Shown here: in pieces, positions 16,756 to 25,411 of the stretch
Layout: every line of letters begins with the position of its first letter
Numbering within the stretch: position 1 is the first letter of the stretch
From: a bacterium
Lineage (GTDB): Bacteria > Bdellovibrionota_C > UBA2361 > OMII01
Direction of reading: 5' to 3'
DNA length: 37,403 nucleotides
Assembly (NCBI GenBank): GCA_017853605.1
Contig: JAFMJG010000010.1
Coordinates: forward strand, 1-37,403
Program-made: the position numbers and the translations under genes
The notes under the pieces: generated by a model
Told to the model about the DNA's origin: nothing
The model's database searches: none
Seen by the model: only the letters and a program-made list of their open reading frames with translations

Positions 16756-18727
16756 TTTGAATCTCCTCCCTAAACAGGGCATCCGATAGTTTATTCACAA
16801 CTGCTGCCGGATCAACATCCCCCACAACGCGATTTTTGCTTGTGTTGCCAGGGCACGAGAACGAGGCCCTAATCTCTGCCCCGCCGGCCGGGGACGGCGC
16901 CCCCGTTATTGAGCACAGCACGCCGCTCTCCCCGCCGTCCACGAAGGGGCCATCCTCAATGAGCCCCGACACCCGAGGATCGAGAGAAGCGCGGTCAATC
17001 CGCACAGGCAGCCGAAGGGCGCGGTTCCGAAGCTCGGGAGCCGCGGTGTAGAACACCCGGTACGCGAGGTCGCGGTAGCGCTCCGAGGATTCGCGCAGCC
17101 CCTCCATGCGGAGGCACATCACCTGGATCTTCAGCAGCTCATCAAGCCCCGGCCGGGCAGCAAGCATCACCTCATCGAGAATGCGGCCCGACTCGCTGCG
17201 AGAGAAGACTCCGCGATTCGCCTGCGCTGCGTATGCCCGGTAAAAAAGCTGCGCCGCCGACCGCTTGTCGATAGCGAGCTGCTGCGACATCCTTGAGCCG
17301 AAGGCGGCCCCTGAAAGCCCGGCAAGCACGTCTCCCAGGGTCGGGTACTCAAGGAGGCTGTCGGTGTTCCTGATAGTGAGATCCTCGATCCGCTTGAGCT
17401 CGCCGATCAGCATCTGCCGCGCGCGGCGCATGAGCCACCATGCCCGCAGGGAGTTTGCGGCGATGCGCTTCTCGCTCTCGGCCCAGGCAGCCCACGAGGG
17501 CGGCACAGTGGCGCGCAAGATGTTCGCTTCGGCGCGCAGCGCCTGGGCGAGAGAGATGGTGCTGGCAACGAGGAGGTCGTTCTGGTTGGTGCCTATTTTG
17601 CCGAACCACTGGGTGCCGTCGAGCGCTGTCTCAAAACGCCGAATGGCGCGGGCGACGTTGCCGGTGTGGAGGTCCACGCGGCCCCGGGCGAGGCTCTCGA
17701 GTGCCACGTGCTCCTCGTTGTTTCTGAGGGGGTACTGTGCGATGCACCGGTCGAAGGCATCCATTGCGGAGGCTGCGCCCTCAAGCTTCAGCTGGTCCAC
17801 GTACAGCAGCGCGAGGTTGAGGCTGGGGAGGATGTGCTCGCAGCCGTCCCTAAACGTCGTGGCGCGCAGGAAGCTCGACTCGGCCTTTTCGTCGTCGAAC
17901 ATCTCCTTGTACACCTCGCCCGAGTTGTTGAGGGGAGTGCCGGGCTGGCCATCGATGCCGAGGCTCATCTCGTGGGCGATCGCCTTGCGGAAGACCTCGA
18001 GGGCCTCTTGGGGCTGGTCGTTCATCGACAGCAGAATGCCGAGCATGTTGAGCGTGCGCGCGCCGTCATCGCCAGCGAGCACGCCGAGGCGGGCGACCTT
18101 TATCGCCTCCTGAATGTCCCCGAGCTTCATGAGGACCCACGCGCGCGAGCCTGGGTACCAGCTCGCCCGCGAGCCGATGAGGCTTCGGTACCCGAGGGAC
18201 TCAAACTCGTCGAGCGTCCCGAGGGCGCCCTCATAGTTGTCAAGGTTTAGCCGGATCTGGCTGATGTAGTAGAGGAGATCGCTGTGCTCGCTGCGCAGCT
18301 CCCTCGATGTGTATGGAGGCTCGCCGTACTTCTCTGTAAAGAGCTGCTCTGCCCGCTTGATGTACTTGAGCGCCAGGCGGTAGTGCCCCACGTAGTTGAG
18401 GTAGTACGCGGCGAGAAGCGAGTAGGCGCGGAAGTTTTCAGGATCCTTCTTGAGCGCCTTGATGAGCTTCGTCCGGGCATCAAGGGGCCGGTCGAGCTGC
18501 AGCAGCAGCACGCCGTCCCGCAGAAGCTCTTCAGCCGACTTTGAGTCATCGTCCTTCGAGGAGACGATCTCCTCTGTCCCAAGGATGTCAAATGGGTCGA
18601 GGGGATCAACCACTGCCTCTCCTGGCTCCTCAAGCGCAGCGTCCTGAGCTCGCGCACCACGGGCGGGATGGAGCGCGATTGCAAGTGCCAGCGGAGCGGC
18701 CACGAGAAAGCGGCGGAGAGCGATCAT
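16739..18727 (-). CDS. Secreted or periplasmic TPR-repeat protein of the MoxR/DUF58 operon
   Basis: About 662 residues. The ATG at 18727 is chosen because AGGAGGAGG lies six bases before it and because its A overlaps the last base of the upstream stop (TGATG). An N-terminal signal peptide (FLVAAPLALAIALHPARGARA) predicts export. TPR-like helical pairs follow: LLQLDRPLDARTKLIKALKKDPENFRAYSLL, then NYEGALGTLDEF, DIQEAIKVARLGV and QPQEALEVFRKAI. The second half is helical with no family I recognise. In related MoxR-type operons (Bat/Tgp) TPR proteins serve as assembly partners; here the same role is inferred from the operon alone. Confidence 0.85.
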   Translation of the reverse strand: MIALRRFLVAAPLALAIALHPARGARAQDAALEEPGEAVVDPLDPFDILGTEEIVSSKDDDSKSAEELLRDGVLLLQLDRPLDARTKLIKALKKDPENFRAYSLLAAYYLNYVGHYRLALKYIKRAEQLFTEKYGEPPYTSRELRSEHSDLLYYISQIRLNLDNYEGALGTLDEFESLGYRSLIGSRASWYPGSRAWVLMKLGDIQEAIKVARLGVLAGDDGARTLNMLGILLSMNDQPQEALEVFRKAIAHEMSLGIDGQPGTPLNNSGEVYKEMFDDEKAESSFLRATTFRDGCEHILPSLNLALLYVDQLKLEGAASAMDAFDRCIAQYPLRNNEEHVALESLARGRVDLHTGNVARAIRRFETALDGTQWFGKIGTNQNDLLVASTISLAQALRAEANILRATVPPSWAAWAESEKRIAANSLRAWWLMRRARQMLIGELKRIEDLTIRNTDSLLEYPTLGDVLAGLSGAAFGSRMSQQLAIDKRSAAQLFYRAYAAQANRGVFSRSESGRILDEVMLAARPGLDELLKIQVMCLRMEGLRESSERYRDLAYRVFYTAAPELRNRALRLPVRIDRASLDPRVSGLIEDGPFVDGGESGVLCSITGAPSPAGGAEIRASFSCPGNTSKNRVVGDVDPAAVVNKLSDALFREEIQNGGNS

Positions 18728-20898
18728 CACCATCCTCCTCCTGAAGCTGCCTTAACCACCGACGCTGGGCTGAGCGCCGCAAGGGCCCGCCTCCAGAGGG
18801 GCAGCCTTGCGAGCGGGGCGCCCAGCGCAGCCATCGCATCCTGCACCTGGCGCGAGGCGAGGCGCGAGGAGGGCGCAAAAGCCTCCTCTACCGCAAGCCG
18901 GGCGAGGGGAGTGAGGTCAGCAAGGGCAACGCGCGCAGCGAAATCGAGGCGCGTTTCGCCAAGCTCGCGGGAGACCCCAGCATCGCACAGGGCAGATGCT
19001 GCAGAGATGTAGGCGAGCCGGAGCTTCAGGCGGGGCGTGGGGGCCACGCGCCAGCCGAAGCGCAAGAAGAGCTTCGCTGCAACAAAGGCTGCCAGCAGCA
19101 GGTACGCAACGGGGATTGCGCGGCGCGGGTTTGGCAGCCAGTCGCCGCCCTCGTCGCTGAAGCCCTTCTCGTCTTTGACGAGCTCCTGAGGAAGGAGCTC
19201 CTCATCGGGCTGAAGGATGCCCATGAGCTCCTCAAGCAGCTTTGGGTCGACCTGCGTCTCCGCGTGGTTCTCAACCTGCTCGGGCTGCACGTCGAACGGC
19301 ACCCAGCCGACGCCTGTGACGAACACCTCTGGCCAGGCGTGACGGTCGCTCATGCGGAGCAGGATGTGGCCATCCTTCGACTGGCTGAGGTCGGTGAAGT
19401 ATCCCGTCCCGATGCGTGCCGGGATGCCGAGCGAACGCATCAGGTACACCATGGCGTGCGCAAAGTGAACGCAGTAGCCGCGGTGATCGCCGAAGAGGAA
19501 CGGCGCGACCTGGTCGTCGCCCGCCTTTACCTCGTGGCGGGGAGTGAGGGTGTATATGGAGGTCTTTGAAAGGTAGCGTGCGAGCGCCTCGGCCTGCTCA
19601 ACGGGCTGGGTGAGGCCGCTGGTTACCTTGAGGGCCAGGTCCTTGTAGCGCGGATCGGGATGGGGGGTGAGGTAGTGCTGCCGGACCTCCTCTGTCCACC
19701 GTGGGTCGCCCACCCCGTGCTGGGCGAGGGACTCCAGCTCAAATGCGGGGGCGATTGAGTACGCGCGATACGCGCCCTTAAAGCGGGTGGGCTTCGGGTT
19801 CTTGAGCTGCACGATTGAGACCGGATAGTCCACCGCAAAGGGATTGTCGTGGTTGGCGATCAGGTAGACCGACTGCACGAGGGGCTTCCTTCCCCCAAGC
19901 TCTGGATCCTCCTTGCCGGTGTAGGGCTCGTTGGGTCGGCTGACAGCGATATCGGTGTCGAAGGCCCTGCCTGCAAACACCAGCTCGTGGCCGTTGAAGG
20001 AAGAGAGCGCAGTCTCGCGCAGGTAGAGCACGGGGCTAAACGGGTTGTTGGTGTAGTCACCCTCAAGGCGCACCAGCGCGGTTGGCTGGCTTGAGGCGCC
20101 AAGCGCCGACTGGAAGGTGAGGGGGCTTACGCCCTCTTTTGCCCCTGAGCCCACGCCGTTCGATACTCGCCCGAGGAGCAGCGCGCTGAAGTGCGCGTAC
20201 AGGCCGCGCTCAATCCCGATGACGAGCGTCACCACGCCGGCGAGCATCAGCCCCGTCAGGACGAGCTGCCTTCGGCCGGGCGCCTGCCGGACCGAGATTT
20301 CGTCAGCTCGCGGCCGGGCGGCGAGCGAGGCGAGGTAGAGGTAGGCGAGCGTGGCTGCCACCAGGATGGTGCCAACGATGATGAGCATCGCAAGCGGATC
20401 GACCTCAAGCCGCCACGCCAGCGAGTTCATCACCTTCGGCCGGTCAAAGTTGAGGTCACGGTGCCCAGCAAAGAGAAGGACCGAGATCGCGAGCATCACG
20501 ATCGCCTCTGCCGTCACCGCAGCCCGGACACGCCAGAACATCCAGGTTGTCATCGCCGCCGCGAACAGGGCAACGCCACAGGTCCCGAGGTGCATCCCGA
20601 GATCTTCAAGCAGCAGCGATGAGAGGCCGAAGATCGACAGGAGCCAGTTCAGCAGGATGGCGCCCATCGGAGGGCCAAGGGAGAGCGCCAGGCATGAGGC
20701 GACGAAAGCGAGCGACGTGAGGCGCGAGCGCGACACGAGGGAGGCGCCAACAATTCCGGCCATGCCGAAGAGGCAGATGACCGGAACGGGGGTTCCTAGA
20801 GGCACTAGCGAGTTGACGAAGAGCGCAGCGATGGCCGCCCCTAGGCAGCGGAAAGCGACCACGCCCCAAAAGAGCCCTAGCCCAGTGCGAGCGCTCAT
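18727..20898 (-). CDS. TgpA-like membrane transglutaminase-fold protein
   Basis: About 723 residues. GGGAGGTG precedes ATG 20898, which overlaps the stop of the DUF58 gene (ATGA). The N-terminal 200 residues hold several membrane segments, followed by a periplasmic region with the transglutaminase/cysteine-protease core: the nucleophile in RGYCVHFAHAMVYLMRSLG (Cys near 475), His in DRHAWPEVFV (near 518) and Asp in WVPFDVQPE (near 536), the complete C-H-D triad. One more membrane segment (VAYLLLAAFVAAKLFLRF) precedes a DUF4129-like cytoplasmic tail. Pseudomonas TgpA is the nearest well-known analogue and is essential there. Substrates are unknown. Encoded between DUF58 and the TPR gene. Confidence 0.9.
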   Translation of the reverse strand: MSARTGLGLFWGVVAFRCLGAAIAALFVNSLVPLGTPVPVICLFGMAGIVGASLVSRSRLTSLAFVASCLALSLGPPMGAILLNWLLSIFGLSSLLLEDLGMHLGTCGVALFAAAMTTWMFWRVRAAVTAEAIVMLAISVLLFAGHRDLNFDRPKVMNSLAWRLEVDPLAMLIIVGTILVAATLAYLYLASLAARPRADEISVRQAPGRRQLVLTGLMLAGVVTLVIGIERGLYAHFSALLLGRVSNGVGSGAKEGVSPLTFQSALGASSQPTALVRLEGDYTNNPFSPVLYLRETALSSFNGHELVFAGRAFDTDIAVSRPNEPYTGKEDPELGGRKPLVQSVYLIANHDNPFAVDYPVSIVQLKNPKPTRFKGAYRAYSIAPAFELESLAQHGVGDPRWTEEVRQHYLTPHPDPRYKDLALKVTSGLTQPVEQAEALARYLSKTSIYTLTPRHEVKAGDDQVAPFLFGDHRGYCVHFAHAMVYLMRSLGIPARIGTGYFTDLSQSKDGHILLRMSDRHAWPEVFVTGVGWVPFDVQPEQVENHAETQVDPKLLEELMGILQPDEELLPQELVKDEKGFSDEGGDWLPNPRRAIPVAYLLLAAFVAAKLFLRFGWRVAPTPRLKLRLAYISAASALCDAGVSRELGETRLDFAARVALADLTPLARLAVEEAFAPSSRLASRQVQDAMAALGAPLARLPLWRRALAALSPASVVKAASGGGW

Positions 20899-22229
20899 AC
20901 GAACACCTCCCACTGCTTTGAGAGGCACTGGGCGAGGAAGCTTCGGTACTGGGAGGCCGACACGCCCTGCGGCTCAGCTGGGTCAGGCTCAAAAACCAGG
21001 GGAGCTATGCGGCCGATCGCTCCCCGTGGGGCTGCGCTGAGCAGTCGCTCCGGCGCGGTGACGCAAAAGGCCGGCTCGATCCCTTGCAGCGTAAGCCAGC
21101 CGGCCAGCTTCAGGATTCGCGCCGACTCGGCAGGCTCGGCAACGCGGCTCCCCGCGCAAAAAATAAGGAGCTTTTTCACCTGCACCCGAAGCGCCTGGTT
21201 GGCGCAGAAGTCGAGAAGCGAGACGGTGTCCTCCTGAAGCGCTTCGCCAGCTTGGCGCCGGGCATCCCAGACGGCGTCTATGAGGAGCTCCCTCATGAGC
21301 GCAGGAGATGTGGCGGGAGCGCGCCCGCCCAGCCCCTCGCACCCCGCAACGACATCGAGCTTAAGCTCGCTGACGGCTTGGGCATACGCCAGGGCAGATG
21401 AGCACACTACGTCATCCTCCGGCCGCGCCAGCACCATCATGACGACGTAGCCCTCGGGCGTCATCGACGCTTCTGGATGGCGCGAAAGGAGCTCACCGCT
21501 CTTTGCGTACGCCTTCCACACGATCTTCTTGATGCCGTCAGATGGATGGTAGGCCTTGATGTCGAACGGATCACCCTGACGATTGAAGACGTCGACAGCG
21601 AGATCTCCGGGCCGCTGGGTGGAGCTGATTAGCGGCAGCCGGGTCTCTCCGGCCTCAGGGGGCCCGACCTCTATGGAAGAGGCCAGGGGCTGCAGCCACG
21701 ATACGCATGCGAGTCCCGCCGCATCCTTCACCTCGCAGCGAAGCGCTGTTAGGGGCCATGCGCCGCGGTGCGGCAGCGTAAGGTCGAGCGTGAAGCTTCG
21801 ATCGCCCGAGCTGAAGCCCGTCACGCGCAGCGCTGCCTTTGGGAAGTCGGCTGCCGAGCTTTCGAGGCGCAGGTCGAGCGAAAGTAGCGGGAGCAGCCGC
21901 AGCCGAGGAACGGTGATTGCAACTCGAACTGCCTCGCCGGATATCCCCTCGTCGCTGGGCGGCACCACGGCGACCGCCAGGTGGCGCCGCAGGAAGAGCC
22001 CCTGAGCGGCAACTGTGACCGCAAGGGTGAGGATAGTGCCAAGAAGCCCGTAGGCGAGAGCGGCAGAGACGATGTCGGTGTGCCGTGCGACCGGGCTAAC
22101 GAGGAGGTAGAGGCCCAACGCCACCAGCAGCAGGCAGCGCACTGAAAGGGGCCCGAGAGAGCGTACCTGTGCAACCCTGTGGAAAGCCTCGGTGAGGTAT
22201 ATCCAGAGGGGTTGGAGGACACGCTTCAT
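20895..22229 (-). CDS. DUF58-domain membrane protein
   Basis: A 444-residue protein and the first gene of the operon. Two membrane segments lie near the N-terminus (VRCLLLVALGLYLLVSPVA and ALAYGLLGTILTLAVTVAAQG). The DUF58 signature occurs at about residues 227-247 as YHPSDGIKKIVWKAYAKSGEL, matching the usual 'YxxGDxxRxIxWKxxAxxxEL'. A VWA-like C-terminal domain follows. DUF58 proteins pair with MoxR ATPases, and the MoxR gene is present three genes downstream. No clear ribosome site precedes the ATG. Its stop overlaps the next start by ATGA. Probably transcribed from the A/T-rich region 22230-22260. Confidence 0.92.
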   Translation of the reverse strand: MKRVLQPLWIYLTEAFHRVAQVRSLGPLSVRCLLLVALGLYLLVSPVARHTDIVSAALAYGLLGTILTLAVTVAAQGLFLRRHLAVAVVPPSDEGISGEAVRVAITVPRLRLLPLLSLDLRLESSAADFPKAALRVTGFSSGDRSFTLDLTLPHRGAWPLTALRCEVKDAAGLACVSWLQPLASSIEVGPPEAGETRLPLISSTQRPGDLAVDVFNRQGDPFDIKAYHPSDGIKKIVWKAYAKSGELLSRHPEASMTPEGYVVMMVLARPEDDVVCSSALAYAQAVSELKLDVVAGCEGLGGRAPATSPALMRELLIDAVWDARRQAGEALQEDTVSLLDFCANQALRVQVKKLLIFCAGSRVAEPAESARILKLAGWLTLQGIEPAFCVTAPERLLSAAPRGAIGRIAPLVFEPDPAEPQGVSASQYRSFLAQCLSKQWEVFV

Positions 22230-22492
22230 TATGTATGTATATCAGCTATTTGAAATACTTTCCCACAGATCGATGCGAGCTGTGGAAAGATGTGGAAAAA
22301 CGACTCGCGCTGCACTGTATGGCGACCCGCACCAGGAGGCTGGCTCGCACTGCCACCACCCGTTGGCCCCAACATAACGCACGGGTCCGGCTTCGGGAAT
22401 AGAGAGCTGAGAGTTTAGCTCGCTAGTATCCGCCAAGGCAGGTGCTGTTGGCAGTGGACGCCCTCTCTCTCTCAGGGGAAGGTAAGGGGGGT
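22230..22492. promoter_or_regulatory. Divergent intergenic region with three DnaA-box-like nonamers
   Basis: An A/T-rich patch (22229-22260) is followed by TTTCCCACA (22259-22267, reverse orientation), TGTGGAAAG (22281-22289) and TGTGGAAAA (22291-22299). The last differs from the E. coli-type box TGTGGATAA at one base, the other two at two bases; the last two are spaced exactly 10 bp. CGCTAGTATC (22421-22430), also found before pgi, contains a plausible -10 (TAGTAT) for the rightward gene. Confidence 0.4.
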
Positions 22493-24544
22493 ATGTCGAC
22501 AAGCAAAGAGGAGAGTGCGCCGGCAAGCGGTGGAACGGGGAGGCGCCGCCTCCCTGACGCGGAGTACCTCGCGCTCGGCCTAGGGGATGCGGATCGGGGG
22601 GGCGAGATCTTCGTCGCCCCTCAGCTACAGGCGCCAGCAGTTGGCACAAGGCGACAGACCCCCTTCGGCGTTCTTGCGCCGTCGCTGCTCGAGGCTTTTG
22701 CGCTTGATAGCGCGCTTCTCGATGCGGCCATTCCGCTCTTGGCTCCCCGCTGTCGCCGGTGTGGCACGTTGGCGCAGGCGCCGGGAGACATCCACTCCTT
22801 TGATCTCCCGCCGGACGGGTTCCTGGCGGCTGTGCTGGCAGACGAGCGAGCCGAGATCTCGCTCCGCGAGCGGTGTGAGCTGCTCGGTGCAGAGCGCGTG
22901 CTCGTTGCGGGAAAGATCCTTCGCCTGGAGGATGCGCACTGTGAGGATGGCGAGCCGGTGGTATGCCTCGTTTCCGCCAGCCACCCCGACGAGCTTCGGG
23001 CCGGTGTCTCGCTCTGGATGGGGCGGGGCAGCGTGCATGTTCGCGTGCTGCACCTCGCGGGGCGCGCTGATACTGCGACGGAGCTAGGGCGGTTTCGGCC
23101 AGCATGGGAGTGCTTGCAGTGCGGGGAATCCTATCCGGTTGCCACAAAGCTCGCCCTCTCCACGCTGGAGGCCTGCACGCGGTGCAAGGGGGGCGGCTGG
23201 TTGGAAGTCGAGGGGGGGCGCCTCAACGCGTGCCCAGACTGCGATGGATTTGGGTCGTGCTCCCCGCTTCGTGAGTATGAATGGCACGGCACCCAGCTTC
23301 GGGGCATGCCCGCGATCTCGTTTGGCCAGCTCGCTGGGCGGCTTGACCGCGGGAGCTGGCTTGCGCGCGCATGCCGCACCGTTTGCGAGCATGGGTTTAG
23401 CGCCTATCCCGTAGGCGCCCCGGTCCGCGCGCTGGCTGCGGGTGAGCGGCTGCGGGCGGCACTTGCCGTGGTTGCGCTCTCGCAGGTGACAGGAGCCTCG
23501 TTTGTCGCCGACGGGGCTGCCATCTTCAGCGACACCGAAGAGGCCGCTTCGGTGGCCCTGTGCCTTCCTGAGCCTTTTTTGCCGCCACCGCGGCGCCCCG
23601 GGGGATCATCCCACAGCATCATCGTGCGGGACATCGAGAGGGGGCCGATCTCGATCGCTGAGCTCAGTATCCCGCTCGGCTCACTTGCCGCAGTTCAGGG
23701 CGACAGCGGCACCGGAAAGCGGCTGCTCCTGCACGAGATCGCCGGCGCATTCTCGAAGAGAAAGAAGCTCGCGCACAGGTGCGCTTTCCCCGGAATATCG
23801 GCGTGCCACGTGGCAGACCTGTCGCTTCCCCCGCCCGAGCTCATTGGGAACCTTATTGGGCTTCTCGGCCCCATCTCTGGAGATCTCGCCCGAAGCCGGC
23901 TGGCGCGTGAGCGTGGCCTCTCTGCCGAGCAGCTCTCGCCCGCTACAACCGTCCACCGGTGCCCATCATGTCTCGATGATGCTTGCGGCGATCCCTGTTT
24001 GGAGTGCGGCGGATCGGGGGTCAGCGCTTCTGTGGCGACCTTGGCGTTTGGCAGCATGTCGTACGGCGAGATCCTGCGGGCGCCTTTGCGGGAGATCGCG
24101 CCGTTGCTGTGGAGCTCAGATGCCGTTGCTGGAGTGATTAACGGGCTGCCGGAAGAGCTCTCGGCCCGCATTTCCCTCACTACCCGCACGGCTGACCTCT
24201 CGGCGCCGCAGCGCCGAGCGCTTGCAGTGCTCGCGGCCGTTTCGCGGGTGCTCGCGCTTCGAAAGGGGGCGCGGCCAGCTCCCCTTAACTCGCAGCTCCT
24301 GCTCCTGTGCTCCCCGATGAGCCTGGGGCGCGCGCACCAGGAGGCTGCCTGGGGGGCCATATGCGAGGCGAATGATCGAGGCGCTACGGTGATTTGCACA
24401 AACGTGCCACAAGCTCTCGAAACGAGCTTCGCCTCTGTGGTACGGTTACGCCCTTCAGGGGAGGCAGGGCCGGAGCGGATGAGCCACGTTATGTACGACG
24501 TGCGGTACTCAAGGGCAGCCCGGGCACACACAACGGCGGCATGA
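22493..24544 (+). CDS. Degenerate UvrA-like protein, probable pseudo-ATPase
   Basis: About 683 residues against roughly 940 for UvrA. Start 22493 follows a G-rich run; a GTG at 22442 is an alternative. Regions match UvrA in order: RRQTPFGVLAPSLLEAFALD (55-72) for the IRQKT segment, RCRRCGT zinc knuckle (87-92), CLQCGES and CTRCKGGGW with CPDCDGFG (207-254) for the first insert, SIIVRDIE then SIPLGSLAAVQGDSGTGKRLLL (375-413) for the second nucleotide-binding half, CPSCLDDACGDPCLECGGSG (490-509), and LSAPQRRALAVLAAVSR (569-585) for LSGGEAQRxKLA. The first Walker A is absent, the signature is LSAPQ, and LLLLCSPMS (602-610) replaces the acidic LDEPT Walker B, so hydrolysis is doubtful. Its stop overlaps the pssA start. 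Confidence 0.8.
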   Translation: MSTSKEESAPASGGTGRRRLPDAEYLALGLGDADRGGEIFVAPQLQAPAVGTRRQTPFGVLAPSLLEAFALDSALLDAAIPLLAPRCRRCGTLAQAPGDIHSFDLPPDGFLAAVLADERAEISLRERCELLGAERVLVAGKILRLEDAHCEDGEPVVCLVSASHPDELRAGVSLWMGRGSVHVRVLHLAGRADTATELGRFRPAWECLQCGESYPVATKLALSTLEACTRCKGGGWLEVEGGRLNACPDCDGFGSCSPLREYEWHGTQLRGMPAISFGQLAGRLDRGSWLARACRTVCEHGFSAYPVGAPVRALAAGERLRAALAVVALSQVTGASFVADGAAIFSDTEEAASVALCLPEPFLPPPRRPGGSSHSIIVRDIERGPISIAELSIPLGSLAAVQGDSGTGKRLLLHEIAGAFSKRKKLAHRCAFPGISACHVADLSLPPPELIGNLIGLLGPISGDLARSRLARERGLSAEQLSPATTVHRCPSCLDDACGDPCLECGGSGVSASVATLAFGSMSYGEILRAPLREIAPLLWSSDAVAGVINGLPEELSARISLTTRTADLSAPQRRALAVLAAVSRVLALRKGARPAPLNSQLLLLCSPMSLGRAHQEAAWGAICEANDRGATVICTNVPQALETSFASVVRLRPSGEAGPERMSHVMYDVRYSRAARAHTTAA

Positions 24545-25362
24545 TGAAACTGGGGCTTTCGGACAAGAGGATCTCAAGGGAGGAGCTCAAGGAGCTCCTG
24601 TACCGCAGGCGGTATGCGATTCCTAATGCCGTCACGGTTGGCAACATGTTCTGCGGCTTCTTGGCGATCATGTACTCGTCCACGGGGCGCTTTGAGAAGG
24701 CCGTCATCGCGATCCTGATTGCGATCCTGCTCGATGGCCTCGACGGGCGAGTCGCCCGCCGGCTCAATGCAACCTCGAAGTTTGGCATCGAGTTCGACTC
24801 GCTGTCCGATCTCGTCTCATTCGGCGTGGCTCCGGCGGTCATGACCTACCACTGGGCGTTCCACCGGCTTGCTGACGAGTTTGGCGTTGCAATAACGTTC
24901 TTTTACGCGCTCTGCGCGGCGAGCAGGCTTGCGCGCTTTAATATCTCGGCCGACAACCTCAAGAGCTTCACCGGGCTGCCAACCCCGGGGGCTGCCGTGT
25001 TCGTGGTTGCGGTGATCAATGCAGTGCCGGCTGAGCAGAACTCCTACGTGATGGTCGGGGTGGGGGCTCTCGTGATGCTCGCAATCGGCTACTTGATGGT
25101 CTCCACAATAGAGTTCTTTAGCATCAAGCAGTTTAAGCTCTCTGGCGTGAAGGTGCGTTGGCAGCTGGCGCTCGGGCTCCTCATCGCCCTGACCTGGTAC
25201 GATTCCAGGCTGGGCCTGCTTGCGCTTGCGAGCTGCTACGCCGGGAGCGGGCCCTTCTTGCGGGTTCGCGCCGGCCTTCCCCCTTGGCTCGGGGGAACGC
25301 GGTCCCATGCGGCGATGGGGCGCCCAAAGGTTGTGCCGTTTTCGTCTGACAGCGCCTCCTGA
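24541..25362 (+). CDS. pssA: CDP-diacylglycerol--serine O-phosphatidyltransferase (phosphatidylserine synthase)
   Basis: About 273 residues. It joins serine to CDP-diacylglycerol to make phosphatidylserine, the precursor of phosphatidylethanolamine. The CDP-alcohol phosphotransferase motif is complete: D65-G66, D68-G69, A72-R73, G82, D86 and D90. Multiple membrane segments follow, and AASRLARFNI and TGLPTPGAAVFV are typical of type II PssA. The start ATGATG at 24541 overlaps the stop of the UvrA-like gene by four bases, so the two are translationally coupled. It converges on the PmtA-like methyltransferase gene. Confidence 0.94.
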   Translation: MMKLGLSDKRISREELKELLYRRRYAIPNAVTVGNMFCGFLAIMYSSTGRFEKAVIAILIAILLDGLDGRVARRLNATSKFGIEFDSLSDLVSFGVAPAVMTYHWAFHRLADEFGVAITFFYALCAASRLARFNISADNLKSFTGLPTPGAAVFVVAVINAVPAEQNSYVMVGVGALVMLAIGYLMVSTIEFFSIKQFKLSGVKVRWQLALGLLIALTWYDSRLGLLALASCYAGSGPFLRVRAGLPPWLGGTRSHAAMGRPKVVPFSSDSAS

Positions 25363-25382
25363 CACCGCATGATTTCGCTGCT

Positions 25383-25395
25383 CGGCCTTGGGCCG
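25383..25395. terminator. Small hairpin between convergent pssA and the methyltransferase gene
   Basis: CGGCC-TTG-GGCCG forms a 5-bp stem in the 49-bp gap between two convergent stops. Its position suits a bidirectional terminator, but there is no T-tract. Confidence 0.3.
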
Positions 25396-25411
25396 TCACC
25401 TGTGAAGGCCG

